A DNA stretch of 64,000 bases from Teredinibacter sp. KSP-S5-2 (GCF_032773895.1 NZ_CP120416.1:990001-1054000), one strand, 5' to 3'; shown: positions 44,049-51,674, counted from the stretch's first letter. A program made the numbers and translations. Notes: generated from the letters alone by a model not told the origin.

Positions 44049-44417
44049 ATGAATCCAAATAATCCTACAGAGGATGAGCTGACAGAGTGGGCTTTTAGTG
44101 AAAAAGAATGGCCAGATCAAAATTGGGATTTATTTTTGGTTTGGCATGGTCGTTTTGATTGGTATATTCGATTGGCCGAAGACTATACATGCCCAAAAAG
44201 GCAATTCTTTATTGACCTTCTTTATTATGTGGTTGGTTACTCTTTTAAGAAAACTGAGGTTGATACGGATGCTCTTTTGCTTCGTTTGGTTAAAGAAGCC
44301 CAAAATGTGAAATCGAAAGAAGTACGAATTTGGCGGCATAAAATCAAATTGCTTAAAAGTGGTGATTTGGTATTTATCCAAGAAGAGTGGTGGTCAGAAC
44401 CTAGTTCGGCCACGTAA
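44049..44417 (+). CDS. Integron cassette protein, unknown
   Basis: The 122-residue product is acidic at its N-terminus ('NPTEDELTEWAFSEKEWPDQ') and rich in Trp and Phe, with one amphipathic-hydrophobic stretch near 57-66. It is typical of orphan cassette ORFs and I recognise no family. The stop codon lies within the 3' core CACGTAAC, which matches the cassette start, so cassette limits are 44032 and 44497. At 466 bases the cassette is a compact one-gene unit. Confidence 0.7.
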   Translation: MNPNNPTEDELTEWAFSEKEWPDQNWDLFLVWHGRFDWYIRLAEDYTCPKRQFFIDLLYYVVGYSFKKTEVDTDALLLRLVKEAQNVKSKEVRIWRHKIKLLKSGDLVFIQEEWWSEPSSAT

Positions 44418-44504
44418 CAAGGGGCTGTTTGTCGACCGGTATTTGCTCCGGCCAAAAAACGGCCTCCACAAATACCGGCGCAAAAGCCGGGCGAGAGTTA
44501 CTAA
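44411..44504 (+). repeat. attC site with strong hairpin arms
   Basis: CACGTAAC at 44411-44418 starts the site. CCGGTATTTG at 44435-44444 pairs with CAAATACCGG at 44469-44478, with a GGCC inner pair, and the site ends at GTTAC 44497-44501. This is a textbook folded attC, about 90 bases. Confidence 0.75.
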
Positions 44505-44518
44505 ATAAGGGGAAATGA

Positions 44519-45100
44519 ATGGAGCCAATGGTAGCTGCTGGAGCATATGCTACAGTTGTCGGCTTAATCTGCAATTACAGAGCAGAAAGCAAAAATAAAG
44601 CAAGTTTAGATGACTTTATGCATTGGCTGGAAGTACACGGCCACAATGAATCAAAAGACTTGATTGAGTCCAACTATAAGACAACTATTTCAATTAAAGC
44701 TCTGCTCAATCAAAAATCAGAGATTTTTACAGAAAGATTCAATCAAATAGATTTAATACTGGCTAAAATATCAAGCCAAGTTGAGGGGTTGGATTCATTA
44801 GCTGAAGCAATATATCCTGAGTCGCGGTTATCGGATCAGGCTTTGAAAATACTATCGGAACTAGATGAAAGTGGTAGTTCTCACTTTTATATTCTTGAAT
44901 CAGCTGACCAACCTCCCTTGATAGATTTTTGTGTCGGTAAAGGTATGTATTGTGATGAGGAGCGGTTTATGGAGGCTGATATAGAATCATTAGTCTCAGC
45001 TGGTTTTTTAACTCTTCGTTACAATCGGGGTCAGCAGTATTACATAACACGTGAGGCTGTTGACTATCTTAAGGTAATCCGTGAGCGAGATAAACTCTAA
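44519..45100 (+). CDS. Integron cassette protein with winged-helix-like C-terminus
   Basis: ATG 44519 follows AAGGGGAA. The 193-residue product has an N-terminal hydrophobic patch ('AAGAYATVVGLI', 4-15) that may touch the membrane. A helical middle follows, and then a C-terminal part ('DIESLVSAGFLTLRYNRGQQ') that looks like the recognition helix and wing of a winged-helix domain. DNA or protein binding is possible. The gene ends in an attC-like core (CTCTAAC) that does not match the start of its own cassette (GTTACTA), unlike its neighbours, so a rearrangement may have occurred. Confidence 0.65.
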   Translation: MEPMVAAGAYATVVGLICNYRAESKNKASLDDFMHWLEVHGHNESKDLIESNYKTTISIKALLNQKSEIFTERFNQIDLILAKISSQVEGLDSLAEAIYPESRLSDQALKILSELDESGSSHFYILESADQPPLIDFCVGKGMYCDEERFMEADIESLVSAGFLTLRYNRGQQYYITREAVDYLKVIRERDKL

Positions 45101-45210
45101 CAAAGCAAATCACGCGACAAGCGCGTGTTTGCGGCGATACACGGCCTCGCTCGCTGCGCGACCTCGGCCATGTATCGGGTCGGTGCTCAATATTTTGTCG
45201 CAGATAGTTG
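45095..45210 (+). repeat. attC-like site, long imperfect hairpin
   Basis: CTCTAAC at 45095-45101 begins the site. CACGCGACAAGCGCGTG forms one small hairpin, and GATACACGGCC pairs imperfectly with GGCCATGTATC across a CG-rich loop. The right core is degraded (ATAGTTG). Type A site 45221-45350 follows at once. Confidence 0.5.
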
Positions 45211-45220
45211 TCCGCGCAGT

Positions 45221-45350
45221 GCTATAAATTGAGTAAGAATTAATTTTAAACTAAGAAGTGGCTGGCAAGAATAGGCGAGCGCGTCCGCCTATCAATCTGC
45301 TCCAAAAGTTCACCCCTGCGGGGTGACGTTGAGCACCGACCCGTTAGAAC
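45221..45350 (+). repeat. attC-like site (type A, second copy)
   Basis: Close copy of 30831-30957. The hairpin ATAGGCG..CGCCTAT (45271-45292) has a compensatory G-C to A-T change against the first copy. It ends in CACCGACCCGTTAGAAC, with crossover after G45343. Its left core AAT instead of AAC is mutated. Confidence 0.65.
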
Positions 45351-45363
45351 TCAGGTATTCACT

Positions 45364-46128
45364 ATGGCAAAAATCGAGCTTGACCTACTGGAAAATGCTA
45401 CTGATAGCCTTAATGAGGCCTTGACGAAATATACAGAAGGTAAAAATGGCAATTTAAAGGCTTTTAAATTCGCAATTCTTCATTTTTCTCATTTTTTCGA
45501 ATTGCTGCTTAAATACTACGTTTCCGAATCTCACCCCTTGTTGATATACAAAAATCCTTTTTCGAAGAAAATTGAAAAAGAAAACACTATAGGAATATGG
45601 GATGCGGTACAGTTTCTGAAAAACGAAGGGCATGGTGTTTCAAAACAGTTTGAAGATGATTTGAGGTGGTTTAAAGAACTACGAAATGATATCGAACATC
45701 ATAAGTTTAGTCTTGACGTTGAGGAAGCGAAATCCACTCTAGGTCGGCTGATGCAGACTATAAACGAATTCAATGAAACTGTGGCTAGTTTTGAATTAAA
45801 GGACCACGTTGATAAGGAATTAATCAGTGAGTTCGAGATCTTGGCAGATGAATACAAGGCAAAGGTGGCACAAGCTATTGAGGATGCTGAAAAAATTGGG
45901 GGGGTAGAAAATGGTTATTATTGCTCTTGTTGCGGAATTGCGGGAACCATGTCTCTAACTGATGGAGTATATAAATGCCACTTTTGCAATGAGGAGTGTG
46001 ATGAAGTTGAATGCTCAGTTTGCGGAATCAATATTCCCGAATATGAAGGACAAATATGGAACGACGATCATCCACCTCATGTAGACTACATTTGCGATTC
46101 ATGCGTATACAGGATCGCTCATATGTAG
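45364..46128 (+). CDS. HEPN domain protein with C-terminal zinc ribbons
   Basis: The 254-residue product has an N-terminal helical HEPN-like domain with 'KELRNDIEHHKF', where Arg107-Asn108 and His112 form RNxxxH. Its C-terminal 70 residues carry CxCCG, CxxC..C, CxxC and CxxC pairs ('CHFCNEECDEVECSVCG'), at least two zinc ribbons. An RNase domain attached to a nucleic-acid or protein-binding zinc module fits a toxin or defence effector. The cassette boundaries are exact: GTTAGAAC at 45343 and its complement GTTCTAAC at 46134. Confidence 0.75.
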   Translation: MAKIELDLLENATDSLNEALTKYTEGKNGNLKAFKFAILHFSHFFELLLKYYVSESHPLLIYKNPFSKKIEKENTIGIWDAVQFLKNEGHGVSKQFEDDLRWFKELRNDIEHHKFSLDVEEAKSTLGRLMQTINEFNETVASFELKDHVDKELISEFEILADEYKAKVAQAIEDAEKIGGVENGYYCSCCGIAGTMSLTDGVYKCHFCNEECDEVECSVCGINIPEYEGQIWNDDHPPHVDYICDSCVYRIAHM

Positions 46129-46133
46129 CGACA

Positions 46134-46333
46134 GTTCTAACACCTATATGACCGAACCTGTCAAAGACACAATAGCGTCAAAACTTAGTGTCTGCTTTGG
46201 AGGATAAAAAGTATACATTTTGAAACGGAAGTATGGTCCGCTCTTGGCACGTAAAAGCCATTAGCTGTATGCTATAAACAAAACATAAACGACACCCCTC
46301 GGGGGTGATATTGAGTACCGACCCGTTAAATTT
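46134..46333 (+). repeat. attC site (long, type B right end)
   Basis: GTTCTAAC at 46134-46141 opens the site and continues into a 27-base block identical to 32239-32265. The right end 46258-46328 copies 42839-42910 and finishes at GTTAAAT. About 195 bases between the cores is longer than usual, so extra sequence may have been inserted in the loop. Confidence 0.6.
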
Positions 46334-46345
46334 CTCGGAAACTTT

Positions 46346-46810
46346 ATGACAACTTTAGATGATGTGTACCGAAAATTTGGTGAGGTATCTGAGGCGGCGC
46401 AGCTTTTAGAGACTGAGCTTGGAACTATTCTTATAGAGGCCTCTGCTATTGAAGCAGGCCTTATTAAAAGCCCTGACCCTGAAAAGGCAACCGAAATTTA
46501 CAAGAAAATTGATCGGAATACTTTAGGGCAATTAATCAAAAAACTGGGAAAGAAAACCGAAGATATCGGATGTGTAGAAGAACTCCTAAATATGGCTTTG
46601 GCTACTCGCAATAGGTTGGCGCATTCATTTTATATGCAGCATAATCTTAGGCGTAATTCGGTTGATGGACGTAAAGTCATGATAGATGATCTAGAGGGTA
46701 TGCATGACCAACTACTTGATGCTTACAAGGCTCTAATGCTTACACAGGGTATTGATTTAGAAAAGTTGGCAGTCGAGCAGAAAGACGGCGACCCATCTGA
46801 AGGCGATTAG
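46346..46810 (+). CDS. HEPN-like protein, partner of the ART-like gene
   Basis: The 154-residue helical product has 'ALATRNRLAHSFYMQH', with Arg88-Asn89 and His93 forming the RNxxxH motif and the typical LAH continuation. It begins 13-18 bases after the attC crossover and ends 10 bases before the next ORF, making a two-gene cassette. Such small HEPN proteins can be RNase toxins or the antitoxin-like half of a pair. It resembles the MAE_28990/MntA-partner types in size only; exact family not known. Confidence 0.7.
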   Translation: MTTLDDVYRKFGEVSEAAQLLETELGTILIEASAIEAGLIKSPDPEKATEIYKKIDRNTLGQLIKKLGKKTEDIGCVEELLNMALATRNRLAHSFYMQHNLRRNSVDGRKVMIDDLEGMHDQLLDAYKALMLTQGIDLEKLAVEQKDGDPSEGD

Positions 46811-46820
46811 GATTAAAGAA

Positions 46821-47516
46821 ATGAATGTGGATCTCAATAACCCGGCCCTGTTACCACCAGAAATACATAGGAAATTTGGTAAAATTAAAAACCTTTTCTT
46901 TGAGTATGAATTTTCGGAATCTCTGGTTGAGAATAGGGAGGTGATTCCGTTGGTTCGCGAGCTAAATGCGTATTGTGAAGAAAATAGAATTATTGGTATT
47001 CACTATACAAGAGCGATCCCTGAGAGTATTAAGCTAAATGGCCTGCTAAGCCGTTGTGGAAGAGAAATCAGGGATACTTTTATACGAGAACATGGAAGCA
47101 TGTTCACGGATGATGAATTGGATATCATTAGAGAGCGGTGGGCTATTTATTTCACTAGCAGCCAAAGTGACGTCCGAGATGGACGCGTATTTTTTAATTT
47201 CACTGAATCGGAATTGGGTAGAGCAGGTTCAAAATACCTACTCGGTCTATATGGCGGTGAGCAAGTAAGCATGTGTTTTGAGCTGGATGAGCCAATTGGA
47301 TGTAAGCTTGCATCTATTGGAGAGCCTCTTCTTGTAAGATGCTCACTTGAACCGAGATTTGTAGAGACTTTCACCGACTATTCTTGGGGCAAAATATTGG
47401 TTTCGTCCTATCATTATATGGTTAATCGCAATGCCTATCGAATTGATCAAGACGGTATGCAAAATATACCGGTAAAGCCAGAAGATATAGTCGAAATCAA
47501 AGTAATTCAGAATTAG
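46821..47516 (+). CDS. ADP-ribosyltransferase-fold-like protein
   Basis: The 231-residue product has 'IIGIHYTRAIPESIKLNGLL' at 57-76. The His-Tyr/Phe-Thr followed by a helix and 'xNGL' is the NAD-binding start of ART-fold enzymes such as DarT. The closing 'VKPEDIVEIKVI' is also common in these folds. A Gly-rich 'YGGEQVSMCFEL' near 152 may form the next conserved strand. ART toxins modify DNA, RNA or proteins. Its partner is the HEPN-like gene 10 bases upstream. No macrodomain antitoxin (DarG) is present. The fold assignment is moderate and the role is inferred. Confidence 0.5.
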   Translation: MNVDLNNPALLPPEIHRKFGKIKNLFFEYEFSESLVENREVIPLVRELNAYCEENRIIGIHYTRAIPESIKLNGLLSRCGREIRDTFIREHGSMFTDDELDIIRERWAIYFTSSQSDVRDGRVFFNFTESELGRAGSKYLLGLYGGEQVSMCFELDEPIGCKLASIGEPLLVRCSLEPRFVETFTDYSWGKILVSSYHYMVNRNAYRIDQDGMQNIPVKPEDIVEIKVIQN

Positions 47517-47868
47517 TTGATTTGCTCCGTTCTATGTGCAGGGTAGGATGAAAAACACTAAGCCTTGTCCGCTGCTCGTCAAGTTAGCCAGGCATTAAAG
47601 ATCGCCAAGAAACATGGACGATAGTATTGGTTCCCAAAGAAGGTACGTTGGGTAGTGATAAGAAAGAGGTTTTTAATACAATACAAAACACTAAATTGAT
47701 TTTAGTGTTCTTATACATCCTGAGTATATATTTTGGAAGTTCAGACGAAGTGCTTAAGCCATTGGGAATAAATGCTATAAGGCCATTAAAAGTACGCTAT
47801 AAGCAAATGTGATCGGCCTCCTGAAGATTGACGCACGAACCATTGTGCACTATGAGACCCTAAATATT
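47517..47868. other. Gap with a hairpin, no confident gene
   Basis: The expected 3' attC of the HEPN/ART cassette (core ATTTAAC) is not found here. A hairpin AACACTAAA-TTGAT-TTTAGTGTT at 47687-47709 could be a weak terminator. A 61-codon frame at 47627-47812 has no ribosome site. Confidence 0.4.
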
Positions 47869-48387
47869 ATGAAGTGGCCAACAAAAGAAGAGCGAGAAAA
47901 TTGGGAAATAGAAAATTTTATTTCTCATTATCATTCAATCGTTGGTGGAGAAAAACTAAAAATATACTCCAGAGGTGAAAGGCCAGATTTCGTACTTTTA
48001 TCTGAGAGTAATAATCAAAAATATGGGGTTGAATTAACTTCCGTTTATATGAATAACCGAAGCGTTCCAGATCATCATATACCTGATATTGAGAGTTATA
48101 AACACAACCCTTATGGCGGCGAAGACAATATTGAGAAATACAAATGTAAGGTGCTTAAATCTATTAGAAACAAGAATAAATTGGCCCTTACTGGTTACTC
48201 TACAGAAAATCCTTTGATTCTTTCTGTCTATATAAATGAATTGTTATCTATGCTTATAGGATCGGAAGAGTGGTCATGTTTCTTTTTGGATAATGGTTTT
48301 GATATAGATGAGACGATATTTTCGTCTATTATTTTGTGGCCTATAGCCGAGGATAGAGAGTTTGGTCTATTCAAGAATTATCTTTAA
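47869..48387 (+). CDS. Hypothetical protein, possible PD-(D/E)XK remnant fold
   Basis: I start at ATG 47869; the frame extends 20 codons upstream without a start that has a ribosome site. The 172-residue product has 'ERPDFVLLSESNNQKYGVEL' (38-57), with Asp40 and Glu55 placed like a nuclease active site, but the third residue is Thr rather than Lys (ELT). It may be a non-cleaving or divergent member of the restriction-like fold. It lacks membrane segments and stands alone. Confidence 0.5.
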   Translation: MKWPTKEERENWEIENFISHYHSIVGGEKLKIYSRGERPDFVLLSESNNQKYGVELTSVYMNNRSVPDHHIPDIESYKHNPYGGEDNIEKYKCKVLKSIRNKNKLALTGYSTENPLILSVYINELLSMLIGSEEWSCFFLDNGFDIDETIFSSIILWPIAEDREFGLFKNYL

Positions 48388-48507
48388 AAATGCAGCTGTG
48401 GTGTTTGAAAAAGCTTGATGCAGTATATTTTCTTTTGTCAGGTATTGCTGGCCTTTATACGCTGTAAATTAAGTATGTTGTATGTTTTAAGTCTTTAGGG
48501 AGAAAAA

Positions 48508-48813
48508 ATGTTTGAAGAAAAGGATATAGAGGTTTTTTTGAAGGCGAAAAAGAATCAGCTCGCTATCGACATATTTCAAGTACTGTCTTCATTGACATTG
48601 GTGCTGCTTGTGTTTCTAGAGGCAATGAATATTACGGATGACTATACAACTGTTTTGGCAACCATTAGTGTTGTTTTTGCAATGTCAGCCTATGGAAAAG
48701 GGAAATGGATATCTATCTCAAGAGCTGATCTAATAAAAACCATCGAGCAAGCGATAAACCGAGTCCCCGAAGCATTACGCATGTTGGCAAGTAAAAAGGG
48801 CAATTCTCAATGA
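48508..48813 (+). CDS. Small two-helix membrane protein
   Basis: AGGGAGAAAAA precedes ATG 48508. The 101-residue product has two transmembrane helices (about 20-38 and 47-61) between a charged N-terminus and a helical C-terminus. Its TGA overlaps the start of a 24-codon frame (ATGA). No family is recognised. Paired small membrane proteins beside a HEPN gene may form a pore-type effector or an anchor, which is inference. Confidence 0.65.
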   Translation: MFEEKDIEVFLKAKKNQLAIDIFQVLSSLTLVLLVFLEAMNITDDYTTVLATISVVFAMSAYGKGKWISISRADLIKTIEQAINRVPEALRMLASKKGNSQ

Positions 48814-48884
48814 GCTGGAGGCCCATCGTCGTTATTACTGTTGCAACCATTTTGGGATTGGTCGGTCATTTCCTATTTTTTTAA
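48810..48884 (+). CDS. 24-residue single-span membrane peptide
   Basis: ATG 48810 overlaps the previous stop (ATGA), the usual sign of translational coupling. The product 'MSWRPIVVITVATILGLVGH' plus FLFF is one hydrophobic helix with a positive N-terminus. Small single-span peptides act as toxins or as subunits of membrane complexes. It is too short for homology calls. Confidence 0.45.
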   Translation: MSWRPIVVITVATILGLVGHFLFF

Positions 48885-48999
48885 GCGGAAATTAATTCTT
48901 TGGAAGATGTGAGCATGGATGATGTACGGCTTGCATGGGTAGAATTAGTTTATATAAACTTTTTCTGTGGACACAATGTTTGAGTATTAATATTTTTAT

Positions 49000-50697
49000 A
49001 TGTTATATCGATCAAGTAGTTTAAAAATTGGCCTGTTGGATAATGGAGCACATTCATTAAAACGAGGTTTTGAAATGTGGTTTCAATGGAAAGATAGTGG
49101 CGATGCTTGGCTTTTGAAAGAGTCCGTGATTTGGGTTCATCACGGAATAGAACTGCTTTTAAAGCAATTGTTGGTTCAAACAAATGAATTTTTAGTTTTT
49201 CAAGATGTTAATAAGGCTGTAGAAAGGCTTGGGATTTTAAGAAAGAAACCTGGAATGGAAGATGCGGGTGTTTTAGACTTGTTTGAAAACGATGATAAAG
49301 TGATGTCCGTTGGGTTTCGAAACTTAATTGAGCGTACGGCTATTACATTGCCAATTGATGAGCTTTCAGATGGTGCGTTTCTTAGAAGGAAAATCGATCA
49401 ATTAACTAGGTACAGAAATAAGATAGTGCATTTCTCAGTAGAGCTAAATGTGGTTGAGATTTCTAGCCTACTTTCCGATACCCTCAATCCATTGCTATCT
49501 TTACTAGCTGAAAATGTGAAGGATCAAAAGTTTGTCCTCAAGGCTATTCCTGAGATTAGACGGCTGGTGCAGCCTATAGACAGTTATTTGGATTCTATGA
49601 GACGTGAGATGGTCGGTAGCGCCATCGAAGCAACTAAAGAGGCCATTTCTCCAGAAGGCAATGGAAAAGCAGGGGCAGTGATTCAGGCTGTGGGAACTGG
49701 TTTAAACACCACTCTAGTTATGTACATGGAAACAATACTTAAGCTAGATTTTCTTGAAGGTAATCCAATTATACTTCTCGTTGATAGAAGGATTTATATT
49801 GATCAGCTTTTATCTCACATTCTTTTTCACAAAGAATCTGGCCTTTCCGTTGCTGTTGCAGAGACTGTTGAGCATTTTTCTCAAATTCTCCTTGAAAATT
49901 TACATGACGTAATATTATGGACAGTTCAGAGTTTTGAACCGGATATCTTAAAAAGGGCTAAAAGCTATTTGATTGTGTTGTATAAATTGTGTGCGGTGCC
50001 TAATAAGCTATTTTCAATTCCATCAAATTGTACTTATATACTCTTTTCTAATACGTTTAAAAAGTTGCCGCACGAGATGCATGGAGGTGTAATTGCTAAT
50101 TATGATTTACGACAAGCAATAAGTGATGACGTTCTTAAGCCTTTTAGTGTTGTTGTTCGAAAACTATGGCCTATAGTGAATCGTGACTTTAATCAATTTG
50201 GATTAAAAGACCGTATATCTGGACGTGGAAAAAATCTATCTGATATTGGTTTTGCTTATCTTCGAGCCTGCGCCGAATTTATAGTAGAGAACTTTGAGTC
50301 TCGTAGAGAAAACCTGGGTGGAAAAGCAGTCGTAATTGTTCGAGATGTTGTCTCGGCGAAATGTTTAGAAAAATGTATATTTGATATACGGCCAAATTGG
50401 AAGAGTGACGAAATATCGGAAAGAATTGCTAGCGCAATATCTTCAGCTAATCCACAAGATAAAATACGGTTTTTGGATATTTTTAAGGAAAAAGATGATC
50501 CAGCTTCTTTGATGATCGGTACAGGAGAAATATTTACAGGTTACGATAATAGTTTTATTTATACTGTCTACATAACATGTGATATTTCAAACAAGCTACA
50601 GAATGTGCTAGCCGGTATGGTCAGTCGGTGTAATTTGGTAGACAATAATGGTCTAATTGTCGACCTTTTTGGTGTGCAGTGGATGACAGTCGGGTGA
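49000..50697 (+). CDS. HEPN domain fused to a degenerate HsdR-like helicase
   Basis: Residues 1-200 are helical with 'LTRYRNKIVHFSV': Arg139-Asn140 and His144 give the HEPN RNxxxH motif. From about 225 the protein follows the order of type I restriction HsdR helicase domains: 'AVGTGLNTTL' at the Walker A place, 'IILLVDRRIYIDQL' (257-270), 'VILWTVQSF', 'GKAVVIVRDVVSAK' (motif IV), 'GEIFTGYDNSFIYTVYI' (motif V) and 'AGMVSRCN' (motif VI). The Walker A Lys is Leu, the DEAH box is missing and motif VI keeps one Arg. It therefore cannot be an ordinary ATPase. The N-terminal HsdR nuclease is replaced by HEPN. The start ATG 49000 has no clear ribosome site. Confidence 0.75.
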   Translation: MLYRSSSLKIGLLDNGAHSLKRGFEMWFQWKDSGDAWLLKESVIWVHHGIELLLKQLLVQTNEFLVFQDVNKAVERLGILRKKPGMEDAGVLDLFENDDKVMSVGFRNLIERTAITLPIDELSDGAFLRRKIDQLTRYRNKIVHFSVELNVVEISSLLSDTLNPLLSLLAENVKDQKFVLKAIPEIRRLVQPIDSYLDSMRREMVGSAIEATKEAISPEGNGKAGAVIQAVGTGLNTTLVMYMETILKLDFLEGNPIILLVDRRIYIDQLLSHILFHKESGLSVAVAETVEHFSQILLENLHDVILWTVQSFEPDILKRAKSYLIVLYKLCAVPNKLFSIPSNCTYILFSNTFKKLPHEMHGGVIANYDLRQAISDDVLKPFSVVVRKLWPIVNRDFNQFGLKDRISGRGKNLSDIGFAYLRACAEFIVENFESRRENLGGKAVVIVRDVVSAKCLEKCIFDIRPNWKSDEISERIASAISSANPQDKIRFLDIFKEKDDPASLMIGTGEIFTGYDNSFIYTVYITCDISNKLQNVLAGMVSRCNLVDNNGLIVDLFGVQWMTVG

Positions 50698-50839
50698 TTT
50701 AATGTATTGTATTATTGAGATATAGATAGAGTTATGTGGTTTTGTAATAAATCTTTCAGTATAGCAGGGTTGCCATCTTGTATGGTTTGTTTGTATTGGT
50801 TGGATTGTTAAACGTTTTCTCTCAATAGGAAATAAGTAT

Positions 50840-51604
50840 ATGGATGCGACGATAGTAGCAGCGCTAATCAGCTTATGCGGAGTATCTCTTGCTTCTTTAT
50901 TTGGTGGTGTGGGGTATTATTTTAAAACAAGAAACGAAATACAGAAAAATAAGTGCTTAGTCTTATTTCATCTTTTAGAAATAAGATTCTTGATTGTTTC
51001 TTCATATGTTGATTCTAAGGAGTTGTTGGAGAGCTACCTAGGTCGTTGCGAAGAGTTTTTTAATAAAAAGGGTGTTGCTAGCGAGAGTGTGGTCTCAGAG
51101 GATCTTCGAAGGTCAATAGAGAAATATTTTGTTGATCATCTTGAATTGAATAAACCGATTGTTGATGAATGTTTTCTCCAGTCTTATGAGGATTGTTTAA
51201 AAGATCTTTGTAAAACTGATCCTCTTCTGGCTTATTATTTGAGGGGGAAGGGGAGTGTTAGTAAGGTTCTCGACGCTACACATAGCTATATCGATAACAG
51301 CGAAAACTTCTTGGATGATGAAAGTCCTCAGTTTATTCGAGACTTGTTGTCAAAAAAGATAAATGAATTAAGTAGTATAGTGTTAAATAAGTTACTCGAT
51401 GAGCTTAATACCGACATAAGGAAAGTTGCATATAGGATTAGTGTTTACACTTGGTTTGAATGTTTTCTTATTACTAGGAAAAAAATAAAATCTACAATCG
51501 ATTTGAATGGTTTGGATGCTGAGTTGGAACGGATTCTCGCTGTGTTGGAGAAGGAAGTTGAAGAGATGGGTTGCGTTAGCGAGCCTGATTCAATAAATTC
51601 CTAG
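50840..51604 (+). CDS. N-terminally anchored helical protein
   Basis: GGAAATAAGTAT precedes ATG 50840. The 254-residue product has one transmembrane helix (about 5-27, 'ISLCGVSLASLFGGVGYYF') followed by a long helical cytoplasmic domain ('KTRNEIQKNKCLVLFHLLE' and coiled-coil stretches). No family is recognised. It is the last rightward gene before the serine-recombinase element. Its position after the HEPN-helicase gene, 142 bases downstream, is suggestive but not proof of co-function. Confidence 0.6.
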   Translation: MDATIVAALISLCGVSLASLFGGVGYYFKTRNEIQKNKCLVLFHLLEIRFLIVSSYVDSKELLESYLGRCEEFFNKKGVASESVVSEDLRRSIEKYFVDHLELNKPIVDECFLQSYEDCLKDLCKTDPLLAYYLRGKGSVSKVLDATHSYIDNSENFLDDESPQFIRDLLSKKINELSSIVLNKLLDELNTDIRKVAYRISVYTWFECFLITRKKIKSTIDLNGLDAELERILAVLEKEVEEMGCVSEPDSINS

Positions 51605-51639
51605 AAATAAATTAAATACATGCTATATGTATAAAAAAT

Positions 51640-51661
51640 AGTGCATTTCTAGGTATGCACT
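51640..51661. terminator. Hairpin between convergent genes (possible terminator or att-region)
   Basis: AGTGCAT at 51640-51646 pairs with ATGCACT at 51655-51661 around an 8-base loop, within AT-rich flanks. It lies between convergent stop codons at the edge of the serine-recombinase element, so it may be a terminator, or part of the attachment site. Confidence 0.35.
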
Positions 51662-51674
51662 TAATTACGTAACA

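Larger units (their letters stand above)
30878..46333 (+). mobile_element. Chromosomal integron cassette array, fragmented
   Basis: Nine attC-like sites or part-sites occur in this span, each between rightward genes. In five cassettes the first bases after the crossover point are the reverse complement of the core at that cassette's 3' end: GTTATGT/ACATAAC, GTTATGTG/CACATAAC, GTTAGCTT/AAGCTAAC, TTACGTG/CACGTAA and GTTAGAAC/GTTCTAAC. That pairing is expected because both halves come from one attC in the circular cassette. The array is broken between about 32.3 and 42.8 kb by genes lacking attC sites, by leftward genes and by an integrase/IS remnant. No intact integron integrase is present, so the array cannot mobilise itself from within the window. 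Confidence 0.78.

Noticed and set aside
46821-47516. DarT proper, with the upstream gene as DarG
   Set aside because: The upstream protein is helical with RNxxxH and shows no macrodomain; similarity to DarT is limited to the NAD-loop region, so only ART-like is claimed.
47627-47812. 61-codon rightward frame after the ART-like gene
   Set aside because: It lacks a ribosome site, contains a hairpin-forming repeat and shows no coding character beyond chance.
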